A stretch of 64,000 bases of DNA from Anastrepha obliqua (GCF_027943255.1 NC_072893.1:126107784-126171783), one strand, 5' to 3'. Positions 21,660-34,149 are shown, counted from the stretch's first letter. Made by a program: numbers and translations. Notes: generated from the sequence alone by a model not told the origin.

Positions 21660-23770
21660 TAAAAATTTGTTTTTTAAATCAATTATTTTTCTAATGCTAT
21701 TTTTTTGCTATTTCCATTCTGTTATTATTATTTTTTCTGTTATTATTTATTATTTCAATTATTATTTTATTTATTATTAAATTTATTATTTTACTTTGCT
21801 TCAAAAGAAGAATATAATCTTATAAAAATCTTACAACTTCCTACTTTTAAATTTTCTTATATTATATTTTCAATAACTTATATACTATTTTTGTTGACGA
21901 AATTTACCTCCACACCACTATGCCATTGCTGTGACTACCGAAAAATTCACACGCTAACGGCTACATTGTCGTGTGAGCGTGTGTGTGGCTTCGCCGCTCC
22001 TACGTCATTTCGTAGAAGAGGGAGGTGGTACCCAGCCCGTTTGGCGGCAGCATCTATGATTGCCGGCAGACTCAATCAGGCTAAGAGCTGTACTCAAGCG
22101 CTTATTGTTGTTATACTCCTTTTCTTAGCGCAACTGCTGTCGCTGCTATGCCGATTAAAAGTATCTTTTTTTCATTACAGTCATTGTTGTTGCTAACAAA
22201 CATATGTATGTATGGGAACATATGTAAGTATGTACGTATGTATGCATGCATGTAGGTATGCATGAATGTATATATAGTAATCACAGCAGCGCGCATGCGC
22301 CCATTCAACGCGACTGCTAAGCCACTCAACGAAGGTTTTGCGGCAAAAAAAACCCCAGAGGATAAAAAATTTAATGATAGAACAAAAAAGTAACAAAAAA
22401 TGATATTACCAAAAAATAAATTCCAAATACTCGACTGCGTGTGTATTTTTGCGTGCGATCAGATTGTGTTGCATTTATACGAGTATGTATGTGCGTGCGT
22501 GTGTGTGTGTGTGAATGTGAAAAGATGCTACATTAGCGCTGGTGCTGTTGTAGCTATAAATTTATTGTCGTCGCTCGAATTGAGCTGAGCTGAGCTGTGT
22601 TGCCTCAAATCTTCTTTGCTGCGCAGTCTAACTCCAATGTGACTTCGTTTGAGTTCAGGAAAATAACAACAAAACATGTTAGAAATTAGGATAGACGTTA
22701 TGATGCGCTTAAACCTGCACACATACATACATACGTACGTAACTTTTTTTTTGTATAAAACTACACATAAATTCATAGATATAGCTATCTAGCGCATAGC
22801 CAATAAAGTAACTCGTATCTCCAATCTAAAGGGGCTGACATACATTCCCAGTTGATTCTGTTGCTGCTACGTTTTGTATCCCTTTGGAGGGCATGTTGTT
22901 GTTGTTGCTGTTATTTTAGCTGTCTTTTTGTTACTTCGGAATTAGCTGTGGACGCAAAATAGACAAAAAGTTATATGAAATTTAAACTGCCAACTGAAAT
23001 TATGGTCCCCAGCAAGGAGTTTAAGTGGTGAAAAGAAGTGTGGAGAAGAAGAATTAAAAAAATTAAAAAAAAAAAAAATTTAAATAAAAAAATGTATAAA
23101 AAACGTAACACCCCATAAAAGACATGGCTAAGACATCGGTGATTTTCAAGTTAATAATTTGCCCAACAACAAGCGCACAAAATGTTGAGTTTACAAAGAA
23201 AAGATATGCACATAAAATTTTAATTACATATGGATGTATGTGTGTATGTATGCATTTATGTATTTACGCTTGCCGCGCTGTGTGCCGCAAACCCGCTCAA
23301 CTGTCGTACAATCACCCGTTTAATTGGATTAACGATTTATTTCCATATCTGTGTCATTTAAATAATAACCATTTTGGCGGCTTCATTGAATTACAATTTT
23401 CGAATATTTTTTTTTTTTTTGTATTTTTATAGGGTTGAGCTTAGTTTAATTTCATCTAATTTTTCTGCGAGTTCTCATCATTTTTCTACGATTTTTTAAT
23501 TTTTTTTATAGAGTTGAATTTAGTTGAGTTTCATCTAATTTTTCTCATCATTTGTCTGCGATTTTGTTTTATTTTTATTTTATTGAGTTGAGTTGGGTTA
23601 AGTTTCATCTAATTTTTCTGCGATTTTTTTATTTAATTTTTCTTACTTTAACTTCGCTGCACTAACACAGAAGCGCCCTTAAGCCTTCAGCTCCTTGTAT
23701 CGCCCACAGGTTGCCAAGATTTTGAATTTGTATATAAAATTTGACCGAAGTCTTGTTTTGTTTTTCCACC
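21660..23770. other. Noncoding DNA with microsatellites
   Basis: (TATG)n at about 22200-22268, (GT)n at 22490-22512 and (CATA)n at 22722-22738. Three related blocks containing GAGTTGAGTT and TTTCATCTAATTTTTCT lie at 23430-23630, a degenerate repeat of about 80 bp. No gene recognised. Confidence 0.5.
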
Positions 23771-23774
23771 AATG

Positions 23775-23950
23775 GCGCCTGCACTTTCACGCCGTCTCCG
23801 AATGGCAGTTGCCTTTCATGAGAAGCCTTTTTATGTTAGAAATACACTCGGAGAGACTTGTCATTGCCCGCTGAAGTGTACCCGCTATAAGAAAAATAGC
23901 ATAGAAATGTCTACAGTGGGTCCCGAACGCAGCCGCATGCCAGTCATGTA
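23775..23950 (-). mobile_element. SINE fragment, reverse orientation
   Basis: The reverse complement matches the SINE body in order: GCGGGCAATGACAAGTCTC, CGAGTGTATTTCTAACAT, and GCCATTCGGAGACGGCG. The tRNA-like head is degraded and the tail is missing. Confidence 0.75.
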
Positions 23951-24309
23951 TACCTTTCCTTACATTTATTGCTCCAGTTTCCAGGTTTAAATTAGTTTCT
24001 GTATTGCATAAATTGCATTTTTTTATCAACGAAATTATTAATACTTTTACTCCCGGCTTAAAAATTTATATTAAGCGCTTAGAACATGCCATTAAATTCT
24101 AAAACATGCTCCAAAAATGTTTTTAGAACCTTAAGAAGCCTTGAGATGCACGACTTTTTATTTTTATATGAAAAAATATGCAACAACGGCGAGAGTTAAA
24201 ATTGTCAAAAATGAGCGAGACCTTGAAGCCATTTAAACTTACATTTTCTTATACTAAAATTTAATGGGCTATAAAAGAAGCGTACCCCTTTTTTTTATGA
24301 GAAATTCTG

Positions 24310-24560
24310 AAATTTCAATGAAAATGTAAGTATCAAGTTTTTATATAATTCTGATGAGAACTTATCAAAATTTTTATAAATCTTTTACAAAGTTTGAAAC
24401 TTGGATTTATATGATTTTTGTTATAGAATGCGATAAATAAAAAAAAAAAATTTGAACTTAAAATTTTTTAATAAAGTGAAAGTTTCAATTAGTTCAAAAA
24501 TCACACTGATTTTTCAGAATTTTTTTGTTTGGACGCAGTTTTGTGCATTTTCTCCATTTT
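24310..24560. mobile_element. Relative of the palindromic MITE at 14.2 kb, rearranged
   Basis: CAAAGTTTGAAACTTGGATTTATATGATTTTTGTT (24389-24423) matches the right end of the 14.2-kb element. AATAAAGTGAAAGTTTCAATTAGTTCAAAAATCACACTG (from about 24469) matches an interior arm. The order differs from the 14.2-kb copy, and clear terminal repeats are lost. Confidence 0.55.
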
Positions 24561-24564
24561 ATGC

Positions 24565-25430
24565 ATCGTTTTTTTCCTTTTCATTTATTTATTTTATTTT
24601 TGTTTTTCATAAATTCCCTAAGTTTTCATTTCTTAAACCTTTTTCTCATTCACACCTTTTGTTTAAATGCGCGTTGCTGCAGCTGCAGATTTACTGCTTA
24701 ATAAATAAAAATAAAAAATAAATAAATCCACATTTTTAGCAATTAAATTTTCAATATTTTTACTCAACTTGCTTGTTTAGCTCCTTAACTTAAGCATTTA
24801 AAACTTTATTATTTTCCATCAACTTTCTTTTGCCATTGCGCATGGGTGGCTTGCGTGTTGCCTACGCAACTTAATTGCCGCCAGCTGATTTTTGGAAATC
24901 CTCTTGTTGCATTGGAAATCTTCACTTTGATCGTTTGACGCTTCTTGGTTGGCCATTGTATTTTCTTGCGCTCCTCAATCTACCACCTTCAAAAGCCTCC
25001 GCCTCAGTCAAACTCGAATTCCCATTCCATGTCTATTTCCACGAAATACTCCAATTAGCATCTATATGTAATGTTAGTGTGCGTGCATAGAGATCGCGTG
25101 CAAATCGCCGGTATTTGAATTTATATGCCATAATTGCTTTAGTATCGGCATGAAGCAAATTAATTTAATTGCATTTCAAATACTCAAGAAATTATGTAGA
25201 ATTGATATTCTTCTGTTGGCATTTTGGCTTGCATGAAAATCATAAAATTCCAGCATGCAATGGAGGGAACAAACGAAAATGTAGCTGCTCTGAAAATCTG
25301 TAGCGAATTAAGGAACTAAAACGGCATAGGGTTAGCTTTTTGTTGTATTAGTGCTGGCAGTATTGAGAGGGAGTAGTTTGGCACCGATATTCTTGCTCAT
25401 ATCACCAAAATTGTGAGAGGTCTTATTGAG
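24565..25430. other. Noncoding DNA, nothing recognised
   Basis: Moderate AT content. Short frames only (24875-25090), with no domain or splice-consistent partner. Confidence 0.4.
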
Positions 25431-25436
25431 TTCTGA

Positions 25437-25660
25437 CTATAAAAAAACTGAGTCAGTAAGACAACTAACATCAGAGTAAATTTTCAAGTCATCAGCATAA
25501 AGCAGAAATCTCGTTGAAGAGAATAAAAAATAATGACCCCAAGATGGTACTCTGGGGAACGCCAGAGGAGCCAATAAATGGCCATAAAATAATAAATAAA
25601 TACCATCAATGACAACGCTTGCACTCCTGTTGTCCAAATCCGATTTAATCCATTTCAAAA
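25437..25660 (-). pseudogene. LINE reverse transcriptase fragment containing YADD
   Basis: Reverse-strand translation runs WIKSDLDNRSASVVIDG, a decayed GVPQGSxLGP block (FPRVPSWGHYFLFSS), then FLLYADDLKIYSDVS. The YADD catalytic pair is kept, but the preceding block is frame-disturbed and everything on both sides is gone. It is a Jockey/R1-type RT relic of about 70 residues. Confidence 0.75.
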
Positions 25661-26054
25661 TGATAGAGCGAAAACCGAAATTTGCTTAACAGTGGGATTT
25701 TAAAAATTTCTGCTATTTTCGGTACGTTTCATAAAAACTTTGACAATCCATATCTTTAAAACTAAAAAGAAATATTTCACATTCTCAGAAGACCTTCATA
25801 TATTAATTCATATACGAATTTTGGATATTGCCTGTGCCATATCGTCCCAAACTCAATCAACTGTTTTGCTTGGTCTCTCAGGAATTATTTGACTGGCCTG
25901 GGATTTGAAATTATCCAGTTTCATAAGTCGGTCCTTAGCTTGGGTTAGTTTAGCCAGGTTGCTTGTCTTAAACAAGATACTCGGTGGCCCCAAGGTCTAT
26001 TGTGATACCTGAATTTGATTTCCATCCCCTAACTACATAAGTTGTTCAAGCCGC

Positions 26055-26600
26055 TTAGACATTTTTAAAAAAGGTAACTAATCCCTCCAGCAAGAAAGTT
26101 TGCAAATTTCCCAGGTTTTCGAAGAAATAATCGCCAAGATATTTTGCAAGGCCTCTTTGAAGCGCAGGGCATTCACAGAGGAGGTGTTGTACCGACTCAA
26201 TTTCTTCTTCATCTCCACAAGTGCCGCAGAAGTCATTGTGAGGTGCACGCATTCTACTGGCCAGGGTGTCAATACTGCAGTGACCCATTATAGTAACATT
26301 TGTCAGGACGCTGGTAGTTGATCTGTTGAATCCAAGCAAGCTTTTTGTCCCTTTAAAATTCAGCTTTGGCTAGAGCGCTTTGGAGACCCTGCAGTTAGTA
26401 GTCAGAGACCATCACCTATTTCTGCGTTTACGCTCAAGTCAATCGCAGTGTACAGGAAGGAATGCTTGTGTCCTCTACCACTCGCTGTAGGTCAAGCTCA
26501 GAGGCTTTCCTTGCACACTCATTTGTTCTTTCATTTTCTTCCACTCCTTAGGATGTGCCAATTCTTTTTCCCAGCCGAAACACATGACAATCATGCATTC
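26055..26600 (-). pseudogene. LINE polyprotein C-terminal end
   Basis: The 94-residue reverse frame at 26055-26339 carries the terminal Cys/His motif of RNase H-type LINEs (FCGTCGDEEE, then VQHLLCECPALQ) and the usual end block (LAKYLGDYFFENLGNL). Upstream (26340-26600) there are broken remnants of RNase H sequence with stops. It may belong to the same copy as 25437-25660, separated by decay or deletion. Confidence 0.78.
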
Positions 26601-26733
26601 GCACAATAGTCGGTTCTACGTTACCGGAACGACTTGGATTTATATCTGGCTAAGGACTGTCACTCTAGCAGCATCCCCTAAACATTTTTGAGGAACGCTT
26701 ATGCTGTTACAACAACAACAACAATCAGTATGC
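26601..26733 (+). repeat. Dispersed repeat B, copy 1
   Basis: Core ACCGGAACGACTTGGATTTATATC, then AAGGACTGTCACTCTAGCAGCAT, ending in (CAA)n. The family is also at 31795, 35881 and 41887. It appears to be a short mobile sequence with a (CAA)n/(GTT)n end. Confidence 0.75.
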
Positions 26734-27300
26734 GATCTACATAAATCCAAATTCGTTTAAATAAAACTACACTTAAAAACAAAAAAAAAAGATTTACTCT
26801 GCTTGCGTAGAAGCGTCACTCGGGCTCATTCCAGTAATGCAAAGTATCGATAGGCATCAGAAGAGCATCACTAGACAACTTCGCGCTCCTCCGATCTGGC
26901 TCAATCTCGAAATCTGTTGTTGAAAAGCGATACACGCAAACTTTCTTGCGCCTGGTTTCAGTGAAGTGCCGCCGATTTTACCCAAGGCGTAGCTATAGAA
27001 GGTGCTGTGATTAGAGTAGTTGAGTAGTTAGAGTAGTTCTTCAACTTACCGTTTTTTGGAAATGCAAAACGGGCTGACGAAAAGTTCTGGTCTTATGAAT
27101 GCGCGACAAACTAATTTTATCTATTTGTCAATAATTCTATTCTTCTATTTTCTGCTCGAATGCCATCCCCTTGAATAGATTCGCGTTTATTTTACCTAGT
27201 CTTTTTTTTCCTTTCGCCTTTTGGGCTATGCACAAACTGCACAGAAAGAACTGCTTTGCCTGCTAACTTTTTGAGCAAAATTTTTCATTTCTATGCCTTT

Positions 27301-27629
27301 CTATGGGGCCGCCGTAGCCGAATGGGTTGGTGCATGATTACCATTCGAAATTCGCAGAGAGATCGTTGGTTCGAATCTCGGTGAAAGCAAAATTAATAAA
27401 AACATTTTTTTAATAGCGGTCGCCCCTCGGCAGGCAATGGCAAACCTCCGAGTGTATTTCTGCCATGAAACAGCTCCTCATAAAATTATCTGCCGTTCGG
27501 AGTCGCCTTGAAACTGTAGGTCCCTCCATTTGTGGAACAATATAAAGACGCACACCACAAATAGGAGGAGGAGCTCGGTCAAGCCCCTAACAGAAGTGTA
27601 CGCGCCAATTATTTATTTATTTATTTTTT
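27301..27629 (+). mobile_element. tRNA-derived SINE, copy 2 (best preserved)
   Basis: The A box TAGCCGAATGG (27315) and B box GTTCGAATC (27369-27377) both match polymerase III consensus. The body and (ATTT)n tail are as in copy 1. TATGCCTTT occurs just before (27292-27300) and just after (27630-27638), a good 9-bp target-site duplication. Confidence 0.9.
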
Positions 27630-27639
27630 TATGCCTTTG

Positions 27640-29435
27640 AGTAGTTTTTTTTAGAATTTGCTCTGAAATAAAAAGTTACTTTTCTAAGAGGACATCGCGG
27701 ATTTAATAAATAGCTCAAGATGGCCGACGCAGGATGAAAAGTAGGCAACTTACATCAGCTTTAATTATTGTTTCATGGTTACTACTTTAGAAACTGTTGT
27801 TGTAGCCATGCAAATATGTACGTGGGTGAGAGCACTGAATGTGGGGCATTCTTGACTTATCACTTTTTTATGACTTTTTTTTATTAAGTTTTTAAATGAA
27901 AATTTAACTATTTTTTATTATTTTTTTAAGCGTTAAATGAAACATTGTAGTCCATTTCAACAGTTTGGCGCATTGGTGTCAGAAAAAAGACATTTGTTTT
28001 TCTCTAGCATTGATCTTTCGTGATCATTTTATTGCCACTGACACTGATTCTGTTGTTTCTGTTTCCCGTGTTGGTATTTTTTTACGTTTTTTCTTGCTTC
28101 TCTGTTATTTTATTGCATTTTTAGTGTTCAATACGGCCTTTATAGCTTTGCGCTCATTGCTTTATGCATTTCTGTTTCGATCAGTTTTCGATTTTTTCTT
28201 TGTGCTCATCTTCATCCTTTTCACAACTCAGAGCCTACTTAGCATTTCAGCTTCGTGTATCGTGCAACAAGGAGTATTTCGTTCCGTTTTTGAACAACGA
28301 CATGCATACATATACACATACATCCATACACCCATACATCCATACGTTTTTGTGCGTGACTTGCCTTTTATATCTCGGCAAATATTTATTTAGGAATACT
28401 TCTCGGCCAAAGCACAAATATTCACAAGAAGCAAATAGTAATAAAAATTGCGCTATATTTGTACGCATCCTATGTGTATATGGTTGTGTGTATGTATGTA
28501 TGTACACATACATATAGTATTTGCATTTATTCACCTTTGTTAGTGTGCAGTTGTGTACGCTTGCGCACAGGTTTTCTTATTTGCTTGCTTTTGTTTGTGC
28601 AATAATTGAAAATTACTGTTATCGAGCGGTACACATTTCGATCGTGCAGGATTTCATTTCGAACATCTCTTTGCTGTGCAATATTGTCTTTCCTACTTGC
28701 TTTTAGATATATTTCCTTTTCTTATTTGCCTTCTATGGAATTTCACATTACCGCACATTTTTCTATCAGGTTTCGGTGTACTATAAAAAACAAAAAAACA
28801 GACCAAAGAAATAAGTAGTAAGAAAGAAAGCAAAAGAACGGTAGCCTTTGAATGAGTTCTAAATGCGTTATTTAACTTATCGGAGTTTGTGATCGGCAGG
28901 CATTCCTTTGATTTGTTCAGAAAATGAGGATGTCAGTGCGCGTGTGCGTGTGCGTGTTGGTGCTGGCGGGGATCTTCCATTGTGCCTTTTATCATGCTTT
29001 GCTGTTGCAAAATCAATATTTCAAGTAATGAGTAGGTCCTTTAGATATTTTGGCAGCTGGTGTAATTTGTGGGAGTTACTTAGTTCACACGATTGAGAAG
29101 AGAGCAGTGGGAAGGTGGTTACATAGCAGCATAGAAAGCCTAATAATTATAGAAAATTAGACAAAATTGAAAAGTATTCATTAGTCGCAAAATAGCTAGC
29201 ATAGACTTATCGGACGCAATAAAAATAAACCAAAATAAAGAGGAGTAAAGCCAATGCTTGTAAAGAAACTGAAATGAGTGAAAAAAAAGTTCGCCAATAT
29301 AAGAAAATTTTCATGCTAAAATGAATTTAAAATCCAAATCAAATTCTCAAGACAAAAATACATGAAAAATTAAAAGAAATTTCATTTGCGAAACAAAAAC
29401 GAAAGGCACTGAAAAGAACGGTGGTGGTAGAGGTG
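27640..29435. other. Noncoding DNA with microsatellites
   Basis: (CATA)n at about 28305-28345 and (TATG)n at 28490-28515. Overlapping open frames at 27965-28534 are on both strands and lack domains. A 34-codon frame at 28923-29027 starts with a signal-peptide-like stretch but has no further support. Confidence 0.4.
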
Positions 29436-29439
29436 CTGT

Positions 29440-29870
29440 CTTGAGTGACACAACCCAGACCCAATTACCACACAGAAGATATGCGGTTCACTAGACATCT
29501 ACTGGACCAGACAATGTTTAGACAGACATTAAATTACATTCACCGGGAGACCGTTACCACCTTCTTAAGCTCCCGTCCACCGTCGAATATAATCGGAGTC
29601 CAACCACCACCTACAGCAGATGAAGAGCTCCAGCTTCCCCGTGAGACCCGCGTAACACTGGCGCAATTACGTTCTGGATATTGGAGCAGGTTAAACTCCT
29701 ACTTATCCAGAATTAACCCTGACATACCAAACGTGAAGGCACCCCGCACGACACTAACCACCTTTTCACATGCCCCTTAAAACCTACTCATCTAACACCC
29801 CATTTTGCCACTTGATATATCACTTGTAGAACCACTACTTTTTATTAGTCGAACCATCTAGATTTGGCTA
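29440..29870 (+). pseudogene. Jockey-like LINE polyprotein, C-terminal fragment
   Basis: The frame 29445-29780 carries a typical Jockey-type tail: IIGVQPPPTADEELQLPRET, then RVTLAQLRSGYWSRLNSYLS and RINPDIPNV. The Cys-rich end normally following (C-x2-C, HLF-CP) is frameshifted at about 29740. It is 5'-truncated, which is usual for target-primed reverse transcription. Confidence 0.82.
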
Positions 29871-29879
29871 TGAATCTGC

Positions 29880-30510
29880 TTATTTCGTCAATTTTCTTTT
29901 CTGCAATATCTTACAGGTTGACCATCGAGAATTCCCCCAGCATTCTATGTCGTAGAGCACCCAGACTTGGACTATCACACAACTAGTGAAAGACTGTTTC
30001 CTTAGATTCTCCTTGATTGCAGCGTCTACAACTATTTTTGTATGGCCACCCCATCTTTCTGGCACGGTCCCCCAAAGGTCATTGGCCGGTGGCTTTCTGA
30101 ACAACTCGTCAGTTCGCGATTTGTTAAAATTGGGCCACGTTTGTTTAGTTATTTCACAGGTATCCGTGTCAGATGAGAGCGGTGTCTGTCATGTGCGCTA
30201 AATTATTAAGTTCTTCTTTGCATTGTCTGACGATTTTTGAATTGGTTGTGGGTGACTTTAAAGCTGTAAGTTGGCTGCTTGACTATCTGAAAAAATGCAG
30301 ACTTCCGATAGTTGATGCGGATGGTTTCGGATTATTTTGCAAGCTTCTCTTATCCCGAGAACTTCTGCTTGAAAAATGCTATTCCAATTTCCCAGGCGAA
30401 AGGACTGGGAAGTTTCGAGTATACACTGGCGCCGATGACGCAATCCATCTTGAATCCATCGGTGTAAAGATACCACGGCATCTTCCTGGATTAGTAAATT
30501 CAAATCCCAT
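29880..30510 (-). pseudogene. LINE RNase H remnant
   Basis: The reverse strand gives a frame-broken RNase H: a decayed YTDGS region near 30440-30480, then FQAEVLGIREACKII and CIFSDSQAA. After the frame breaks, the lower part (30104-29880) is probably the rest of the tail, but I could not match it with confidence. Two or more frameshifts; inactive. Confidence 0.65.
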
Positions 30511-30559
30511 TGCTTTAGTGTGGGGAATTTACCTTAAACTCTACTCTAAAGCCTAGGGT

Positions 30560-31790
30560 AGAGGTAGTAACATTTGATGAGCTGCTAGTAAGCCTTTGGC
30601 TGTTTAAGAAGACACTATGAACAAATGTCCAAAACCACCTTCTTTTATTCTTAAGGCGGTATTCTTTGCTGCTAGGCGTAGTTGTAAGTCTATTTCGATC
30701 TTATAGCTCCAATTATTCCTGCGCAGGCTGCTAAAAGGAATATCTAACCATCGATTTAAAATTAAAATAACTTAACTCAATCCAAAAAATAACACTATAA
30801 AGATAAATAAGGAGCTACCGGAATAACGATACAGACAAGTACAGTTCCATGTCGAAATACACTTTTACGGTGCACTATATAAATCATAAAAAAAACAGAA
30901 AGCTGCCGTAATAACGGTATGGACGAAATATTTATTTATTTGCGTCAGAATACAGTTTGATTTCACAGACGGTGGAATACCCTGGCGTTTTGTGGATTTT
31001 CATTCGCTTTAACGCGCTGTTCAACTGAGTATCGCTCCATAGCTAAGTTTTTCACAACCTTTTTTCACAGCATCTAGCATCAATTGTAGAAAAAAATTAA
31101 CACAAATAATTGCTGCTAAAAATCTGCATCGCCTTTTGAATCAGCCTATAGTTTGAACGATTAGGCACTTTTGAAGTTTTTGGTTTTTTTTAGCCCTAAA
31201 TCCCCAGTATAGTCGTACCATGAAGCTGTCGTTCATTGAATTTGGCAGATCAGCACCGTGCGCGCTTAGACCAGCACTAGCCACTAGTGTTACTAGAAGA
31301 TTGTATGGATGCCTAGACTTTGGATAGTAGACGTATGATTCAGTGACTCTCAAGTTTCAATAAACTGATCCTTCTCTAACTCGAAATAACCTTTAATGCT
31401 CCAGAGTGCTCTTAGGATTGCCATCGCTGCATGCTGTCCATGTACCACTTTGCACAAATACGGGGTTTTGCACCAGTCTGGTGTTTTATACATGAACTGA
31501 TGTAAAACAGTATTCCAATTACTGGCCTCTTTTAATATTCCACAATCGGTATTATCATTTCGTCACTTCGCTTAAAGCTTAAATCTCTAATTGAAGTGCA
31601 TTAAGGGGCATTTTTTCGGTATTTCTGCTATTTTGAATTGCAAAAACTATTGCAGTCTGGGAAGCTCAATAGCTTTGCGGAATTTGCAGGAAAGTGCAAG
31701 CTTTTGTGCTCTCTTTGGGTTCTCTTTAACGTGATAATATTTGTCAATCCTAACTAGGCTCCGGTTTTAATATATGAAGGTGGAAGGGAA
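30560..31790. other. Unassigned sequence
   Basis: No gene or repeat recognised. The small reverse frame 31141-31353 has no domain or intron-supported extension. Confidence 0.35.
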
Positions 31791-31794
31791 ATAT

Positions 31795-31925
31795 GGAAAG
31801 GCCATAGCACAATCGCCTGTGGTGGTCATGTCTATGCTACCGGAATGACCTGGATTTATATACATATATCGAGCCAAGGGCTGTCATATCAGCAGCATTC
31901 TCTACATTGGATTCTTAATCGTTTC
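31795..31925 (+). repeat. Dispersed repeat B, copy 2
   Basis: ACCGGAATGACCTGGATTTATA and AAGGGCTGTCATATCAGCAGCATTC match the repeat B core. The (CAA)n end is missing. Confidence 0.7.
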
Positions 31926-31929
31926 GAGA

Positions 31930-33110
31930 AAGAAATAATTTGATCAAAATATCATCATCAATCGATCATTTGATGAAGGAAAATCTACGCAACAGTGAAT
32001 GATATTGTGGTTGAATGTAGTTTGAAATTACTGTATCTTTCTCGCTCTTCAGCTCTCTTTCCTCTATTGACGGCATTCATTCAGCGGACATAAATTTCCA
32101 TGAATCCCAACATCTTAGATGACCTTACTTCGCATGCATTCCTTTACAACACCATATTTCTTTTTCGTTTCGTTCTTCTCCCCTTCTAAAGAGAATTAAA
32201 TTCAATAATTTTAATTGACACTTTTTTCAAGTAATTTTCCTTGTCACTTGTCCGCCCTTTGTAGGCACAATTTAGAGACCTTAATTTGCCAAAAACTCAG
32301 TAGCCACATAAAGAAAAGGAAAGAAATAATAATGAAAGAAAACAACCAGCTGAACAGTTAAGTAGTTAAATATCCTAAAGAAAAAAAGTGTTTTTTTTTT
32401 CTATCACCGCAGGCGCACGCGTCATTCATTTGCAAATCAGCTAAAAGGTCATGGGCTATTTCCACACAAAAAAAGGTATCAAAAAAACTAAAAAAAAAAA
32501 AAGATGAAAAAGGTATACCCAACACCAATAAGCTCAATTGCGTCTTCGGAAATCTCGAGAAGGCAAACAATTTGCATCACATATCCTTCGATTATTTGCA
32601 ACTTTGTGAAGTACCTTTATTGCCATTCTGCTTCAAACCGCCGTATTACTTCCCTCTTTCTTACTCTCGCGCTCTTCATATGGAAACCTTCAAGTTGCTT
32701 TGAGCATGCCTTAGCATAATTTACTCCTACCCCTTTCGCTTGTCCGTTATTTAGTCCTTTATTCATTCATTCACTCATCTAGTTTGTAATGCGGTAAGTG
32801 AACCCTTTAGCTGCTGCGCTGGGGATTGAGTTGCCGCAAGCATTGCGGTAAAAAATCCTACTTTCCAACTCCATGAGACGACTATCAAGCCAGGCACACA
32901 CGCTCACTCCCCGCTGTGCGTATATCACTTAACCCCTCTCCCAAATGCACGTACATACATACAAATGTATTAAGGAGGGCAATACTAGAGACGGTATCCC
33001 GATTTAAAGGGTGTTCTTTAAATATCTGAAATCCCGTCATTAGTTCATATAAATCCCGGTATAAGTCTAAATATTTGTTTCTAGTTAATGTGCATCTTAT
33101 TAAAGGAAAG
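31930..33110. other. Noncoding DNA
   Basis: No gene recognised. Several short CCCG-containing motifs (ATCCCG) near 32990-33055 resemble those in the duplicated block at 33.8-34.1 kb, so the mariner derivative at 33117 probably landed inside this older repeat-rich DNA. Confidence 0.4.
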
Positions 33111-33116
33111 TACATA

Positions 33117-33484
33117 AAGGGTTTTTCAATTGGTGCGGGTCGATTTTGGCGCCCTGTGGCAGCCATTTTGTTTTGGTGACATCTGTCAAATCTTTTGTTT
33201 ATTATTCAGTTGTTTATGCCAAATCATCATAGCAAGTTATACGATTGAACAGCACGTTCAAATGATAAAACTTTATTATCAAAATGAGTGTTCATTAACA
33301 CAAACGTTGCGCGCATTGCGCCCATTTTTCGGTAGACGTGGTGGCCCTTCCAATTTCTTATGGCCCATATTGAACCATATGGACCTAGACGACATGTGGT
33401 TCCAGTAGTACGGCGCTACGTGCCACACAGTAAACGCCATTTTATTCCATTTCAACATCTACCCGCCCTTATTGAAAAACCCTT
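33117..33484 (+). mobile_element. Internally deleted Tc1/mariner-superfamily element
   Basis: Ends are AAGGGTTTTTCAAT and its exact complement, with similarity continuing inward (GCGGGTCGAT versus GCGGGTAGAT). Perfect TA duplications sit at 33115-33116 and 33485-33486. The interior joins a transposase N-terminus (YTIEQHVQMIKLYYQNECSL) directly to a central block (LDDMWFQ, stop, YGATCH, where the family has MWFQQDGATCH). It is a 368-bp nonautonomous deletion derivative. Confidence 0.88.
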
Positions 33485-33774
33485 TACTATACGTGCGTAT
33501 GTAGGCGGACATTGCAAAAATTTGCCCTTTTGATGTGCAGCAACAAGTACGAGAATCCATTTTATAAGTTTGCGTAGTGGGGTTTTTCGTTGACACTTTT
33601 TAAAATTTCAAAATATTTCAAAATTTCAAATTTTAATTTTAATTTCAAAAATATATAATAATAAGTCAATAATAATAAATATACATATCTACAATATACA
33701 AAACCTATTTTCCTTTAATTTTTCGCAAAGTAAATTTGATATCATACGTTATTTTGGATGTAAAAATGTAAAAA

Positions 33775-34140
33775 TACTTTTAGTTCTCAAAGGAAAACTT
33801 AATGCTTTTATAACTTTTACTTAATTTCAAAAATTTATTTTTCGGGACCAGTCCCGAAAATTCGGGATTACACAAATATATCCCGAAATTCCGCAAAGTA
33901 CAATTATTGCCTAAATTGGCATCTTTTTCTTAATTGACACGTTAACCGCTTACGCGAGTTTGGCTTCTCTAAAGCATAATACAGAAAGTATGCAAAGTTA
34001 GTTTACTTTTTAGTATAAAAATATTTACGATGGTAAAATACTTTGTTTTTATAGGAAAAACTTAAAGCTTTCATAATTTTTACTGAATTTCAAAAAGTTA
34101 TTTTTCGGTACCAGTCCCGAAATTTCGGGATTACATAAAG
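33775..34140. repeat. Two direct copies of a 105-bp block
   Basis: 33775-33880 and 34035-34140 share GTAAAATACTTT, GGAAAAACTTAA, and a palindromic ACCAGTCCCGAAA-TTCGGGATTACA segment. They lie 260 bp apart in the same orientation. CCCGAA/TTCGGG palindromes recur between them. Confidence 0.7.
33925..33975 (-). mobile_element. RTE-type LINE 3'-end fragment
   Basis: CTTAATTGACACGTTAACCGCTTACGCGAGTTTGG is a decayed version of the terminal sequence of the RTE element at 60089 (CTTAATTGGCGCTATAACCGCTTACGCGATTTTGG). Only about 50 bp is left. Confidence 0.55.
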
Positions 34141-34149
34141 ACATTACTC

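Noticed and set aside
27315..27377. A true tRNA gene
   Set aside because: Polymerase III boxes are present, but there is no closed acceptor stem or anticodon arm, and the same sequence heads a repeated SINE body.
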